Of a stretch of DNA of 64,000 bases, positions 25,328 through 33,549 are shown one piece after another. This DNA is from Burkholderiales bacterium (GTDB lineage: Bacteria; Pseudomonadota; Gammaproteobacteria; Burkholderiales; Burkholderiaceae_C). How positions within the stretch are numbered: position 1 is the stretch's first letter; every line of letters begins with the position of its first letter. Location of the stretch: assembly GCA_947381415.1 (NCBI GenBank), contig CANCVB010000008.1, positions 1-64,000 of the forward strand, in the 5' to 3' direction. Under the pieces are notes generated by a model. The model was not told where the DNA came from, made no database searches, and saw only the letters and a program-made list of their open reading frames with translations. Position numbers and translations under genes: made by a program.

Positions 25328-26389
25328 ATGAATTCCTTCCATTACACATCGCTGCCCTCCAGAGTCATTTTTGGCGATGGCAGCCTTGCCCAGGTCAAAC
25401 AAGAAATAGCCTTGCTCGGGGCGGGGCGTGCCTTGGTGTTGTGCACACCGGAACAAAGAGGTTTGGCGCAACAGGTGTTCGAGTTGTTGGGCAGCAGCGC
25501 GGCAGGGATCTTCGATCGAGCGGTGATGCATGTGCCCATCGAGACCGCGCAAGAGGCCAGACAAGTGGCGGCAGATTTGGGCGCAGACTGTGCTGTGGCG
25601 GTGGGCGGTGGGTCGACCACTGGATTGGGCAAGGCGATTGCATTGGTGTCCAGTCTGCCGATTTTGGCCATCCCCACCACCTATGCTGGTTCTGAGATGA
25701 CGCCCATTTACGGCATCACCGAGGCGGGTGTTAAAAAAACAGGTCGCGACCAGCGGGTCCTGCCCAAGACGGTGATTTACGACCCCAGTCTGACTGTGGG
25801 ACTTCCTGTCTCTTTGAGTGTCACCAGTGGCATCAATGCCATTGCACATGCCGCTGAAGCTTTGTATGCCCATGATGGCAATCCCATCATGAATCTGCTG
25901 GCGGCAGAAGGCATCGCTGCGATGGGGCGTGCCTTGCCGCAGATTCGAAGCAACGCCGCAGATTTGAATGCAAGAAGCGATGCACTTTATGGTGCTTGGT
26001 TGTGTGGGACGGTTCTGGGTCATGTGGGCATGTCGCTGCACCACAAGCTGTGCCATACCTTGGGTGGTACTTTCAATTTGCCGCACGCGCAAACACACAC
26101 CATCGTGTTGCCCCATGCCTTGGCCTACAACGCCCAGCATGCGCCCACCGCCATGCAGGCCATTGCCAACGCATTGAATGCAAGCGATGCACCCTTGGCC
26201 GTTTATCACTTGGCCAAAAGCAATGGTGCTCCAGTGGCCCTGCGTGACATTGGCATGCAAGAAAAAGACCTTGACCATGCCTGCCACTTGGCCATGCAAA
26301 ACCAATATCCGAATCCTCGCCCTTTAGAGCAGGTAGCTTTGCGACAACTGTTGCAAAGTGCGTTTGAGGGTGTGCCACCTCATTCTTGA
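25328..26389 (+). CDS. Maleylacetate reductase
   Basis: This 353-residue protein belongs to the iron-containing alcohol dehydrogenase fold. Evidence is VGGGSTTGLGKAIAL for dinucleotide binding, AIPTTYAGSEMTPIYG, and the metal-region helix SLHHKLCHTLGGTFNLPHAQ with several His residues. These features are specific to maleylacetate reductases, which reduce maleylacetate to 3-oxoadipate with NAD(P)H. The gene is ten bases after the aldehyde dehydrogenase. It is the point where the hydroquinone branch and the hydroxyquinol branch (31334-32155) converge. Confidence 0.9.
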   Translation: MNSFHYTSLPSRVIFGDGSLAQVKQEIALLGAGRALVLCTPEQRGLAQQVFELLGSSAAGIFDRAVMHVPIETAQEARQVAADLGADCAVAVGGGSTTGLGKAIALVSSLPILAIPTTYAGSEMTPIYGITEAGVKKTGRDQRVLPKTVIYDPSLTVGLPVSLSVTSGINAIAHAAEALYAHDGNPIMNLLAAEGIAAMGRALPQIRSNAADLNARSDALYGAWLCGTVLGHVGMSLHHKLCHTLGGTFNLPHAQTHTIVLPHALAYNAQHAPTAMQAIANALNASDAPLAVYHLAKSNGAPVALRDIGMQEKDLDHACHLAMQNQYPNPRPLEQVALRQLLQSAFEGVPPHS

Positions 26390-26420
26390 TTTGTTAATTT
26401 CAACCACCAAGGAGACAGCG

Positions 26421-27674
26421 ATGAAAAGTTCACGCAGAACGATAGTGAAAAGCATGTTTGCAGCAACTGCAATCACGTCCATGCCCATGGCATGGGCTGC
26501 AGATGTTGTGAAGATTGGCTATGTTTCACCTCAAACAGGCCCATTGGCCCCGTTTGGCGAGGCTGACAAATGGGTCATCGAGCAAATGAAACTCGCTTTC
26601 AAAGATGGCATCACCATTGCTGGCAAAAAGCATGAAGTGCAAATCATTTTGAAAGACAGCCAGTCCAATCCCAACCGCGCCGGTGAAGTGGCCAACGACC
26701 TGATTTTGAAAGACAAAGTAGCCTTGTTGTTGACAGCAGGCACACCAGAAACGGCCAATCCCGTGAGTGACGCCGCCGAGTTGAACGAAATCCCTTGTAT
26801 TTCCAGCGTCGTGCCTTGGCAGCCTTGGTTTTTTGGACGTCAAGGCAATCCTGCCAAAGGATTCAACTGGACTTATCACATCTTCTGGGGCTTGGAAGAT
26901 GTGATTGCCAATTTCACCAATGGCTGGAAGAGTGTCCAGACCAATAAAAAAGTGGGTGGCTTGTTCCCCAACGATGGTGACGGCAATGCATGGGGTGACA
27001 AAGAACTGGGCTTCCCCAAACCCCTTTCACAAATGGGTTTCACCTTGACAGATCCCGGTCGTTTCCAAAACGGCACACAGGACTTCAGCGCGCAAATTGC
27101 GGCATTCAAGAAAGATGGCGTTGAAATTGTGACGGGCGTGGTCATTCCGCCCGATGCCAAAACTTTCCTCACGCAAGCCAAGCAACAAGGCTTCAAGCCC
27201 AAGGTCATCACACTGGGCAAAGCCTTGTTGTTCCCTGGTGCCATTGAAGCCTTGGGCGATTTGGGCGACGGCCTGACCACCGAAGTGTGGTGGAGTCCTT
27301 CACATCCTTTCACGTCCAGCTTGACCAAGCAAAGTGCGAAAAGCTTGGCAGAGTCCTATGAGACCAGCACCAAAAAGCAATGGACTCAGCCCATCGGTTT
27401 TGCGCATGCCTTGTTTGAAGTCGCCTCCGATGCGCTCAAACGCAGCAAGTCTTTGAAAGCCGCTGATGTGCGCGATGCGGTTGCCGCCAGTAAATTGCAA
27501 ACAGTCGTGGGTGATGTGGCATGGGGCGGTCAAGGACCCTTCAAGAATGTCAGCAAAACACCGCTGGTCTTGGGTCAATGGAACAAGGGTAAAAAATACA
27601 AGTACGAGTTGTCCATTGTCAACAATGAAACAGCCAAAAACATTCCTGCGGATTCCAAACTTCGTTTGAACTGA
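26421..27674 (+). CDS. Branched-chain-type ABC transporter substrate-binding protein
   Basis: The start at 26421 has AAGGAG upstream (417 residues). Residues 1-26 are a signal peptide (cleavage near AWA-ADVV). The mature part is a LivK-like type 1 periplasmic protein with IGYVSPQTGPLAPFGEAD and LLTAGTPETANPVSDAAEL. Such proteins in aromatic clusters usually bind aromatic acids or phenols rather than amino acids. The other four transporter genes follow directly. The ligand probably yields hydroquinone or hydroxyquinol, but no hydroxylase or decarboxylase that would make them is present here. Confidence 0.88.
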   Translation: MKSSRRTIVKSMFAATAITSMPMAWAADVVKIGYVSPQTGPLAPFGEADKWVIEQMKLAFKDGITIAGKKHEVQIILKDSQSNPNRAGEVANDLILKDKVALLLTAGTPETANPVSDAAELNEIPCISSVVPWQPWFFGRQGNPAKGFNWTYHIFWGLEDVIANFTNGWKSVQTNKKVGGLFPNDGDGNAWGDKELGFPKPLSQMGFTLTDPGRFQNGTQDFSAQIAAFKKDGVEIVTGVVIPPDAKTFLTQAKQQGFKPKVITLGKALLFPGAIEALGDLGDGLTTEVWWSPSHPFTSSLTKQSAKSLAESYETSTKKQWTQPIGFAHALFEVASDALKRSKSLKAADVRDAVAASKLQTVVGDVAWGGQGPFKNVSKTPLVLGQWNKGKKYKYELSIVNNETAKNIPADSKLRLN

Positions 27675-27693
27675 TCTCTGCTGGTACGCAGTC

Positions 27694-28413
27694 ATGTCAT
27701 TGCTAACGCTGCACGCTGTATCTAAATCGTATGGCGCTTTGAAGGTCACAGACAACATCTCGTTGTCTGTGGCACCAGGTGAAACGCTGGGAATTCTTGG
27801 GCCGAATGGCGCAGGAAAAACCACGCTGTTCAACCTGATTTCAGGCGATACGAAGGTAGATGCTGGGCGGGTAACGTTCAAAGGCATTGACATGACTTCA
27901 GTGCCTCCCCATCTGCGATGCAGATCGGGCATTGGTCGCAGCTATCAGGTGCCACAGCCATTCTCAAACATGAGTGTGTTTGAAAACCTGGTCACTGCGG
28001 CCTGCTTTGGTGGTGGAGAAACTGAAACCCAGGCCTGGGAAACGGCCTTTGATGTGTTGCAACAAACGGGCTTGATTCAATTTGCCAATCAAGCGGCTGG
28101 TTCGCTCACATTGTTGAATCGAAAGCGCTTGGAACTGGCCAGGGCTTTGGCCACCAAACCCGATTTGCTGCTGTTGGATGAAATCGCTGGTGGGCTGACT
28201 GAACACGAAGCGCAAGAACTGGTGGAAGAACTCAAACGCATCAAAAACACCGGCGTGACCATGATTTGGATCGAACATGTGGTTCATGCCTTGTTGTCGG
28301 TGGCAGATCGGTTGTTTGTGATTAACTTTGGACAGGAACTGGCCCAGGGTTTGCCGCAGGAAGTCATGAATGACCCAGAAGTCAAACGGGTCTATATGGG
28401 CATGGAGGTCTAG
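27694..28413 (+). CDS. ABC transporter ATP-binding protein, LivG-like
   Basis: A 239-residue ATPase of the branched-chain-type family. Walker A is GPNGAGKTTLFN, Walker B is LLLLDEIAGGL, and the switch His is in WIEHVVHAL. The signature Gln-loop region around LTLLNRKRLELARA is degenerate: Leu-Asn-Arg-Lys replaces the usual Gly-Gln-Arg/Lys part. LivG proteins often vary here. It would pair with the LivF-like ATPase encoded one base downstream. It acts on the cytoplasmic face of the inner membrane. Confidence 0.88.
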   Translation: MSLLTLHAVSKSYGALKVTDNISLSVAPGETLGILGPNGAGKTTLFNLISGDTKVDAGRVTFKGIDMTSVPPHLRCRSGIGRSYQVPQPFSNMSVFENLVTAACFGGGETETQAWETAFDVLQQTGLIQFANQAAGSLTLLNRKRLELARALATKPDLLLLDEIAGGLTEHEAQELVEELKRIKNTGVTMIWIEHVVHALLSVADRLFVINFGQELAQGLPQEVMNDPEVKRVYMGMEV

Positions 28414-28414
28414 G

Positions 28415-29116
28415 ATGAATCCCATCCTCAGAACCCAGGCATTGACCGCTTTTTATGGCGATGCTCAAGCCCTGTTTGGCATTGATTTTGAATTGTTTGC
28501 AGGCGAATTGGTGGCCATCATTGGTGCCAATGGTGCTGGCAAATCCACATTTCTCAAATGTTTGACCGGTTTGATCAAGGTTCCGCTGGATGCCATTGAG
28601 TGGAAAGGCCAAGCGATTGGCGGTATGGCTACTGGAGAAATTGTCAAGTCCGGATTGACCATGGTGCCAGAAGGCAGGCGCTTGTTTCCATCCTTGACGG
28701 TGGAAGAAAACCTGATGATGGGTTCGAACGCCCAACGGCAGGGGCCTTGGAATGTGTCAAGGATTTACAAGTTATTTCCTGTTTTGAAAGAGAAGAAATC
28801 TTTGCCCAGCACCTCACTGTCAGGCGGTCAGCAGCAAATGGTGGCCATTGGTCGGGCGCTGATGAGTAACCCCGAGGTGTTGCTGTGCGATGAACTCTCA
28901 CTCGGTTTGGCACCCATTGTCATCAAGGAGATTTACAGCGCAATGCCAGAGATCACGTCCGAAGGAATGACGGTCGTGATTGTTGAACAGGATGTGGCGA
29001 TGTCTAAACTGGTGTCCAACCGCCTGTATTGTTTCCAAGAGGGTGTTGTCTCTTTGCATGGCGAATCGCAAAGTTTGAGCAATCAAGACATCAGCCAAGC
29101 TTATTTTGGCGTTTGA
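28415..29116 (+). CDS. ABC transporter ATP-binding protein, LivF-like
   Basis: A 233-residue ATPase that starts one base after the LivG stop. Walker A is GANGAGKSTFLKC, the signature is LSGGQQQMVAIGRALM, and Walker B is VLLCDELSLGLAP; VPEGRRLFPSLTV is typical of LivF. It forms the second nucleotide-binding subunit of the importer. The call is secure for the family; the substrate follows from the operon context. Confidence 0.9.
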   Translation: MNPILRTQALTAFYGDAQALFGIDFELFAGELVAIIGANGAGKSTFLKCLTGLIKVPLDAIEWKGQAIGGMATGEIVKSGLTMVPEGRRLFPSLTVEENLMMGSNAQRQGPWNVSRIYKLFPVLKEKKSLPSTSLSGGQQQMVAIGRALMSNPEVLLCDELSLGLAPIVIKEIYSAMPEITSEGMTVVIVEQDVAMSKLVSNRLYCFQEGVVSLHGESQSLSNQDISQAYFGV

Positions 29117-29118
29117 AC

Positions 29119-29973
29119 ATGGAAACCCTGATTCAAGGTATTTTGTTGGGTGGCCTTTATGGCTTGTTTGCATTGGGCCTGTCACTCATGTTCGGCGTGA
29201 TGCGATTGACGAACACCGCTCATGGGGATTTCATCATCCTCGGTTCGTTTGCAAGTTTGTCTTTGGTCTCTAGCGGTTTGTCGCCTCTTCAGTCCTTGTT
29301 GGTCACCTTGCCCTTGGCTTGGGTGTTGGGCTATGGCCTGCAGCGCTATGTCTTGAACGGGACATTGGGCAAGGATCCGCTGCCCTCGTTGGTGGTCACT
29401 TTTGGTTTGTCCATCGTCACTCAGAATTTTTTGTTGGAGATGTTTTCTGCCGATCCCCGCGCGATTGAAACAGATGGCTTCAACACGCTCGGGTTTGCCA
29501 TGACAGATGCCATTTCTGTGGGTCTGTTGCCGCTGCTGATACTGGCCTTGGTCTTGGCGGGCACCTTCTTTTTGCAGTGGTTGTTCAAAAGCACCAACAT
29601 TGGCAGGTCTTTCCGAGCCGTCTCGGACGACCCCGAAATTGCGGAGCTCATGGGGCTGAATTCGCGTTTGGTCTATGCCTACGCCACGGGTTTGGCCTTC
29701 GTGTTCATTTCGGTCTCTGGCACCTTGCAAGGCATGCGAACCACGGTGTCACCATCCGACGGTCCTTTGCTGTTGCTGTTTGCGTTTGAAGCCGTCATCA
29801 TTGGTGGCATGGGCAGTTTCTGGGGCACGCTGGCAGGCGCCATGCTGCTGGGCATCGCGCAACAAATCGGTTTCCGATGGGACCCAGGCTGGGGCATTTG
29901 GTGCGGGCACATGATGTTTTTGGTCATTTTGATTGTGCGCCCGCAAGGCTTGTTCCCCAAAACACGAGGCTGA
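29119..29973 (+). CDS. ABC transporter permease, LivH-like
   Basis: This 284-residue inner-membrane permease has about eight hydrophobic segments. It shows the family start ILLGGLYGLFALGLSLMFG, then RLTNTAHGDFIILG and RAVSDDPEIAELMG (cytoplasmic coupling loop), and GGMGSFWGTLAGAMLLG near the C-terminus. The start at 29119 is two bases after the LivF stop. With the LivM-like protein it forms the pore. Confidence 0.9.
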   Translation: METLIQGILLGGLYGLFALGLSLMFGVMRLTNTAHGDFIILGSFASLSLVSSGLSPLQSLLVTLPLAWVLGYGLQRYVLNGTLGKDPLPSLVVTFGLSIVTQNFLLEMFSADPRAIETDGFNTLGFAMTDAISVGLLPLLILALVLAGTFFLQWLFKSTNIGRSFRAVSDDPEIAELMGLNSRLVYAYATGLAFVFISVSGTLQGMRTTVSPSDGPLLLLFAFEAVIIGGMGSFWGTLAGAMLLGIAQQIGFRWDPGWGIWCGHMMFLVILIVRPQGLFPKTRG

Positions 29974-29985
29974 TTGTTGAACATC

Positions 29986-30987
29986 ATGCAAACTTCATTC
30001 AAAGTCATTCGCAGCTCATCCACCAGTTCAGGGTTCTTCATGCTCATGGGCTTGACGCTGTTGGTCGCCGCCACTTTGCCCATGTGGGGTGAATCCAGTT
30101 GGATGCGGGATTTTGTAGAAATCGCCTGCTACTTTATTTTTGCAATGATGTGGAACTTGTTGGCCGGTTATGGCGGCATGGTCTCCATCGGGCAGCAAGT
30201 CTTTTTTGGCCTGGGTGGTTATGTGATGTTGGTCTGCGGCAATTTCGCAGGCATCAATCCATTCATCGCCATCTTGATAGGCGCATTGGTCACTGGCTTG
30301 CTTTCCATCCCCATTTCATGGGTGGCTTTCAGACTTCAAGGCGGGTATTTTGCAATCGGCTCATGGGTGATTTCAGAAGTGGTCAGACTGAGCATTGCCA
30401 ATGTTCAATGGGTGGGTGGTGGTTCTGGCACATCCTTGACTGCTTTGCGTGGTATTGACAAAGCCACCAGGGAATCCACCACCTATTGGATGGCATTGGC
30501 TTGTGTCGTGATGTCCATCACCTTGGTGTATGTTTTTTTGCGAAGCAAACAAGGCTTGGCGTTGCTGGCCATTCGTGACAATGAAACAGCAGCCAAATCG
30601 CAAGGCGTTGCGGTGGGTCGGATGAAATTGGCTGTGTATGTGGTCGCCGCCATGGGCGCAGGCTTGGCAGGTGCTTTGTATTTCGTGGGTAATTTGCGCA
30701 TCAGCCCCGATGCGGCCTTCAGTGTCAACTGGACGGCGTTTGCCATTTTCATGGTGGTCATTGGGGGCATTGGACGAATAGAGGGGCCCATCATTGGTGC
30801 ATTGATATTTTGGGGCTTGAACAAGTTCTTCAGCGACTTTGGCACCTGGTACTTGATTGGTCTGGGTCTGCTGGCCATCTTCACCACCATTTATTTCAAA
30901 CAAGGACTGTGGGGCTATGTACAGCAGCGCTGGGGTATCAGCTTGTTCCCGATTGCGCGCAAACTGCAACTCTCAGGACATCCATGA
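29986..30987 (+). CDS. ABC transporter permease, LivM-like
   Basis: The start is ATG at 29986 (333 residues); an in-frame TTG at 29974 is directly after the LivH stop and cannot be excluded. Around nine membrane segments are visible. GYGGMVSIGQQVFFGLGGY is the classical LivM motif, and RDNETAAKSQGV is the coupling loop. GGIGRIEGPIIGALIF follows. Its stop overlaps the start of the Dabb protein gene (ATGA). Confidence 0.9.
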   Translation: MQTSFKVIRSSSTSSGFFMLMGLTLLVAATLPMWGESSWMRDFVEIACYFIFAMMWNLLAGYGGMVSIGQQVFFGLGGYVMLVCGNFAGINPFIAILIGALVTGLLSIPISWVAFRLQGGYFAIGSWVISEVVRLSIANVQWVGGGSGTSLTALRGIDKATRESTTYWMALACVVMSITLVYVFLRSKQGLALLAIRDNETAAKSQGVAVGRMKLAVYVVAAMGAGLAGALYFVGNLRISPDAAFSVNWTAFAIFMVVIGGIGRIEGPIIGALIFWGLNKFFSDFGTWYLIGLGLLAIFTTIYFKQGLWGYVQQRWGISLFPIARKLQLSGHP

Positions 30988-31316
30988 TGGCTGCAGCTTC
31001 ACCCATTGTTCATTTGGTGTTTTGGAAGTTGAACGGCGAAACGGCTGAGATGAAACAATCTCAGGCAAGCAAAATCATTGAAGCTTTTCTCACATTGAAA
31101 ACCAAGATAGATGGCTTGATGAAGCTCGAAATTGGCCGTAACTGTGTTGACCATCCAGACGCATGGGATGTTTCTGTGTACATGGTGTTTTCGTCGCTTA
31201 CGTTGCTTGAGGCTTATCAGACTCATCCCATGCACTTAGATATCAAAAAGTTGGTTGGACCGATGCGCCTAGACCGCGGGCAAGTCGATTTTGAATTAAA
31301 CCCCAATGACGTATGA
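30984..31316 (+). CDS. Dabb (stress-responsive alpha/beta barrel) domain protein
   Basis: This 110-residue protein has the Dabb pattern: IVHLVFWKLNGE strand at the start, a helix, then DVSVYMVFSSLTLLEAYQTH and PMHLDIKKLV near the C-terminus. Members form dimeric ferredoxin-like barrels, and some act in polyketide or aromatic pathways. It overlaps the permease stop by four bases and is followed 17 bases later by the hydroxyquinol dioxygenase gene. A small enzyme or helper role in the aromatic pathway is likely, but the reaction is unknown. Confidence 0.75.
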   Translation: MMAAASPIVHLVFWKLNGETAEMKQSQASKIIEAFLTLKTKIDGLMKLEIGRNCVDHPDAWDVSVYMVFSSLTLLEAYQTHPMHLDIKKLVGPMRLDRGQVDFELNPNDV

Positions 31317-31333
31317 ACTGAGAAAGAAACGCT

Positions 31334-32155
31334 ATGAATACCCATTCCATCACAGCAGCAGCCATAGACAGCTTTTCAAACACCGATGATCCGCGTCTTA
31401 AAGAAATATTAGGTTCTTTGGTGAAGCATTTGCATGCTTTTGCAATGGATGTCAAATTGACTGAGCCAGAATGGTTTCGCGGCATTGAGTTTTTGACCGC
31501 TGTGGGCCAAAAATGCACTGACAAACGACAGGAATTTATTTTGCTCAGCGATGTTTTGGGTTTGTCTATGCTGACTGTTGCCATGAACAACGACCAAGCT
31601 GACGGTTGCACAGAATCAACCGTCTTTGGCCCTTTTTACGTTGAAGAGGCCCCACATTACGAACATGGCGCCGACATTTCAAACGGTGCCAGTGGGCAAG
31701 CCTGCATGGTCCAAGGTTCTGTGAAAAATATCTCCGGTCACCCCATCCCACATGCAACCATCGATGTTTGGCAAGCAGACGATGAAGGTTTTTATGACGT
31801 TCAAAAGGATGATTTAGACCATGCACAAGCCCGTGGCGTATTGCACAGCAGAGCAGATGGCAGCTTCAATTTCAAAACCATTGTGGCTGAGGCTTATCCC
31901 ATTCCCATGGATGGTCCTGTGGGCACCATGCTGTCCGCTACGCAAAGATCGCCTTGGCGACCAGCACACCTTCATTTCATGATCAGGGCTGAAGGGTATG
32001 AAACGCTGATCACCCATGTGTTTAAACAAGGTGATGCTTACTTGCAAACTGACCCTGTTTTTGGGGTGAGAGATTCACTCATTGCAGATTGGGTCACTGG
32101 AACTGATGGTTTGACAACATTGAATTTTGATTTTGTATTAAATGCAGAAAAATGA
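31334..32155 (+). CDS. Hydroxyquinol 1,2-dioxygenase (intradiol)
   Basis: This 273-residue Fe(III) enzyme would cleave hydroxyquinol (1,2,4-trihydroxybenzene) between the ortho hydroxyls to give maleylacetate. The four iron ligands are visible: Tyr154 in DEGFYD, Tyr188 in EAYPIP, and His212 and His214 in RPAHLHF. The N-terminal helical dimerisation domain (1-100) is followed by TVFGPFYVEEAP, typical of the hydroxyquinol/chlorocatechol group. Catechol or chlorocatechol specificity is possible from sequence. The maleylacetate reductase in the operon supports hydroxyquinol. It overlaps the next gene by four bases. Confidence 0.88.
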   Translation: MNTHSITAAAIDSFSNTDDPRLKEILGSLVKHLHAFAMDVKLTEPEWFRGIEFLTAVGQKCTDKRQEFILLSDVLGLSMLTVAMNNDQADGCTESTVFGPFYVEEAPHYEHGADISNGASGQACMVQGSVKNISGHPIPHATIDVWQADDEGFYDVQKDDLDHAQARGVLHSRADGSFNFKTIVAEAYPIPMDGPVGTMLSATQRSPWRPAHLHFMIRAEGYETLITHVFKQGDAYLQTDPVFGVRDSLIADWVTGTDGLTTLNFDFVLNAEK

Positions 32156-32865
32156 TTAACAAAATTGCAGCATCCATTCAAGAAGCACTGGCGCCAGTCA
32201 AGGATGGCTCGACGGTGCTGATCGGGGGTTTTGGCACCGCAGGCATTCCCAATGAACTCATCGAGGGGTTGATCGCGCAAGGCGCGCGTGACTTGACGGT
32301 TGTCAACAACAATGCAGGCAATGGCGACACGGGTCTTGCTGCCCTGTTGAAAACAGGGCGCGTGAACAAAATCATTTGCAGCTTCCCAAGGCAAGCAGAC
32401 TCCCATGTGTTCGATGAACTGTACCGCTCCAAAAAAATCGAATTGGAACTGGTTCCCCAAGGCAATTTGGCTGAGCGATTGCGAGCTGCTGGTGCTGGCA
32501 TTGGTGCTTTTTTCACGCCCACGGGGTTCGGAACTGAATTGGCCAACAACCAAGACGGCAGCCCCAAGGAAACGCGTGTGATCAACGGAAAAAACCACGT
32601 GCTGGAGTACCCCATTCATGGCGATGTGGCGCTGATCAAAGCGGAATGTGGCGACCGTTGGGGTAACTTGACATACAGAAAAGCCGCCCGCAATTTTGGG
32701 CCTGTGATGGCCACGGCAGCAAGATGGACCGTGGCCACGGTTCATGACATCGTGCCTGTGGGTGCCATCGCCCCTGAAACCGTGGTGACACCTGGCATCC
32801 ATGTGTCCAAGATTGTTCAGATTGACCACATTGCCACCCAAGCCGGTGGTTTCAAAACCGCTTAA
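32152..32865 (+). CDS. pcaI: 3-oxoacid (3-oxoadipate) CoA-transferase subunit A
   Basis: This 237-residue protein is the alpha subunit of a class I CoA-transferase. It has VLIGGFGTAGIPNELIEGL (glycine-rich CoA-binding region), NNAGNGDTGLAAL, and LVPQGNLAERLRAAGAGIGAFFTP. With subunit B it would activate 3-oxoadipate using succinyl-CoA. It starts inside the stop of the dioxygenase gene. The pathway context favours 3-oxoadipate over acetoacetate. A thiolase to finish the pathway is not in this window. Confidence 0.88.
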   Translation: MINKIAASIQEALAPVKDGSTVLIGGFGTAGIPNELIEGLIAQGARDLTVVNNNAGNGDTGLAALLKTGRVNKIICSFPRQADSHVFDELYRSKKIELELVPQGNLAERLRAAGAGIGAFFTPTGFGTELANNQDGSPKETRVINGKNHVLEYPIHGDVALIKAECGDRWGNLTYRKAARNFGPVMATAARWTVATVHDIVPVGAIAPETVVTPGIHVSKIVQIDHIATQAGGFKTA

Positions 32866-32878
32866 TCCATCACCACCC

Positions 32879-33523
32879 ATGAGCACCTATCAAAAACGCA
32901 GCAAAGATGAGCTCGCCAAACGAGTGGCGCAAGACATTTTCGATGGGGCCTATGTCAACCTAGGCATTGGACAACCCACCCTGGTCGCCAACCACATTCC
33001 CAAAGATGCTGAAGTGGTGTTGCACAGTGAGAATGGCATTTTGGGCATGGGCCCTGCACCTGCCAAAGGGCAAGAGGACTTTGACCTGATCAATGCAGGC
33101 AAACAACCGGTGAGTCTTTTGGCGGGCGGATCTTTTTTTCATCACGCCGACAGCTTTGCCATGATGCGCGGCGGGCACCTCGACATTTGCGTGTTGGGCG
33201 CATTTCAAGTCTCGGCCACGGGTGATTTGGCCAATTGGAGCACGGGCGAACCAGGCTCCATCCCTGCCGTAGGGGGCGCGATGGATTTGGCCATTGGGGC
33301 CAAACAAACATGGGTCATGATGGATTTGTTGACCAAGGGCGGTGAAAGCAAAGTGGTCTCACAGTGCTCGTACCCCTTGACAGCCATTGGGTGTGTGAAA
33401 CGAATTTACGCGGATTTGGCCACGCTCGAATGCACACCCCTTGGATTGCGTCTGATCGATCTGGTGGCCGGACTTGAGTTGGCTGAACTTGAGAGATTGA
33501 TTGGCCTAAAGGTCCACCCGTAA
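32879..33523 (+). CDS. pcaJ: 3-oxoacid (3-oxoadipate) CoA-transferase subunit B
   Basis: The start at 32879 gives 214 residues, the usual beta-subunit length. LHSENGILGMGP contains the Ser-Glu-Asn-Gly motif with the catalytic Glu that forms the CoA thioester. VNLGIGQPTLV and FAMMRGGHLDICVLGAFQV are also family-typical. It lies 13 bases after subunit A. It is the last gene of the aromatic cluster and ends 26 bases from the convergent metY. Confidence 0.9.
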   Translation: MSTYQKRSKDELAKRVAQDIFDGAYVNLGIGQPTLVANHIPKDAEVVLHSENGILGMGPAPAKGQEDFDLINAGKQPVSLLAGGSFFHHADSFAMMRGGHLDICVLGAFQVSATGDLANWSTGEPGSIPAVGGAMDLAIGAKQTWVMMDLLTKGGESKVVSQCSYPLTAIGCVKRIYADLATLECTPLGLRLIDLVAGLELAELERLIGLKVHP

Positions 33524-33549
33524 CCTCTTAATACCACGTGTTGTGGCGC

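Noticed and set aside
33524-33549. Terminator between pcaJ and metY
   Set aside because: CCAC/GTGG is a very short stem without a T-tract.
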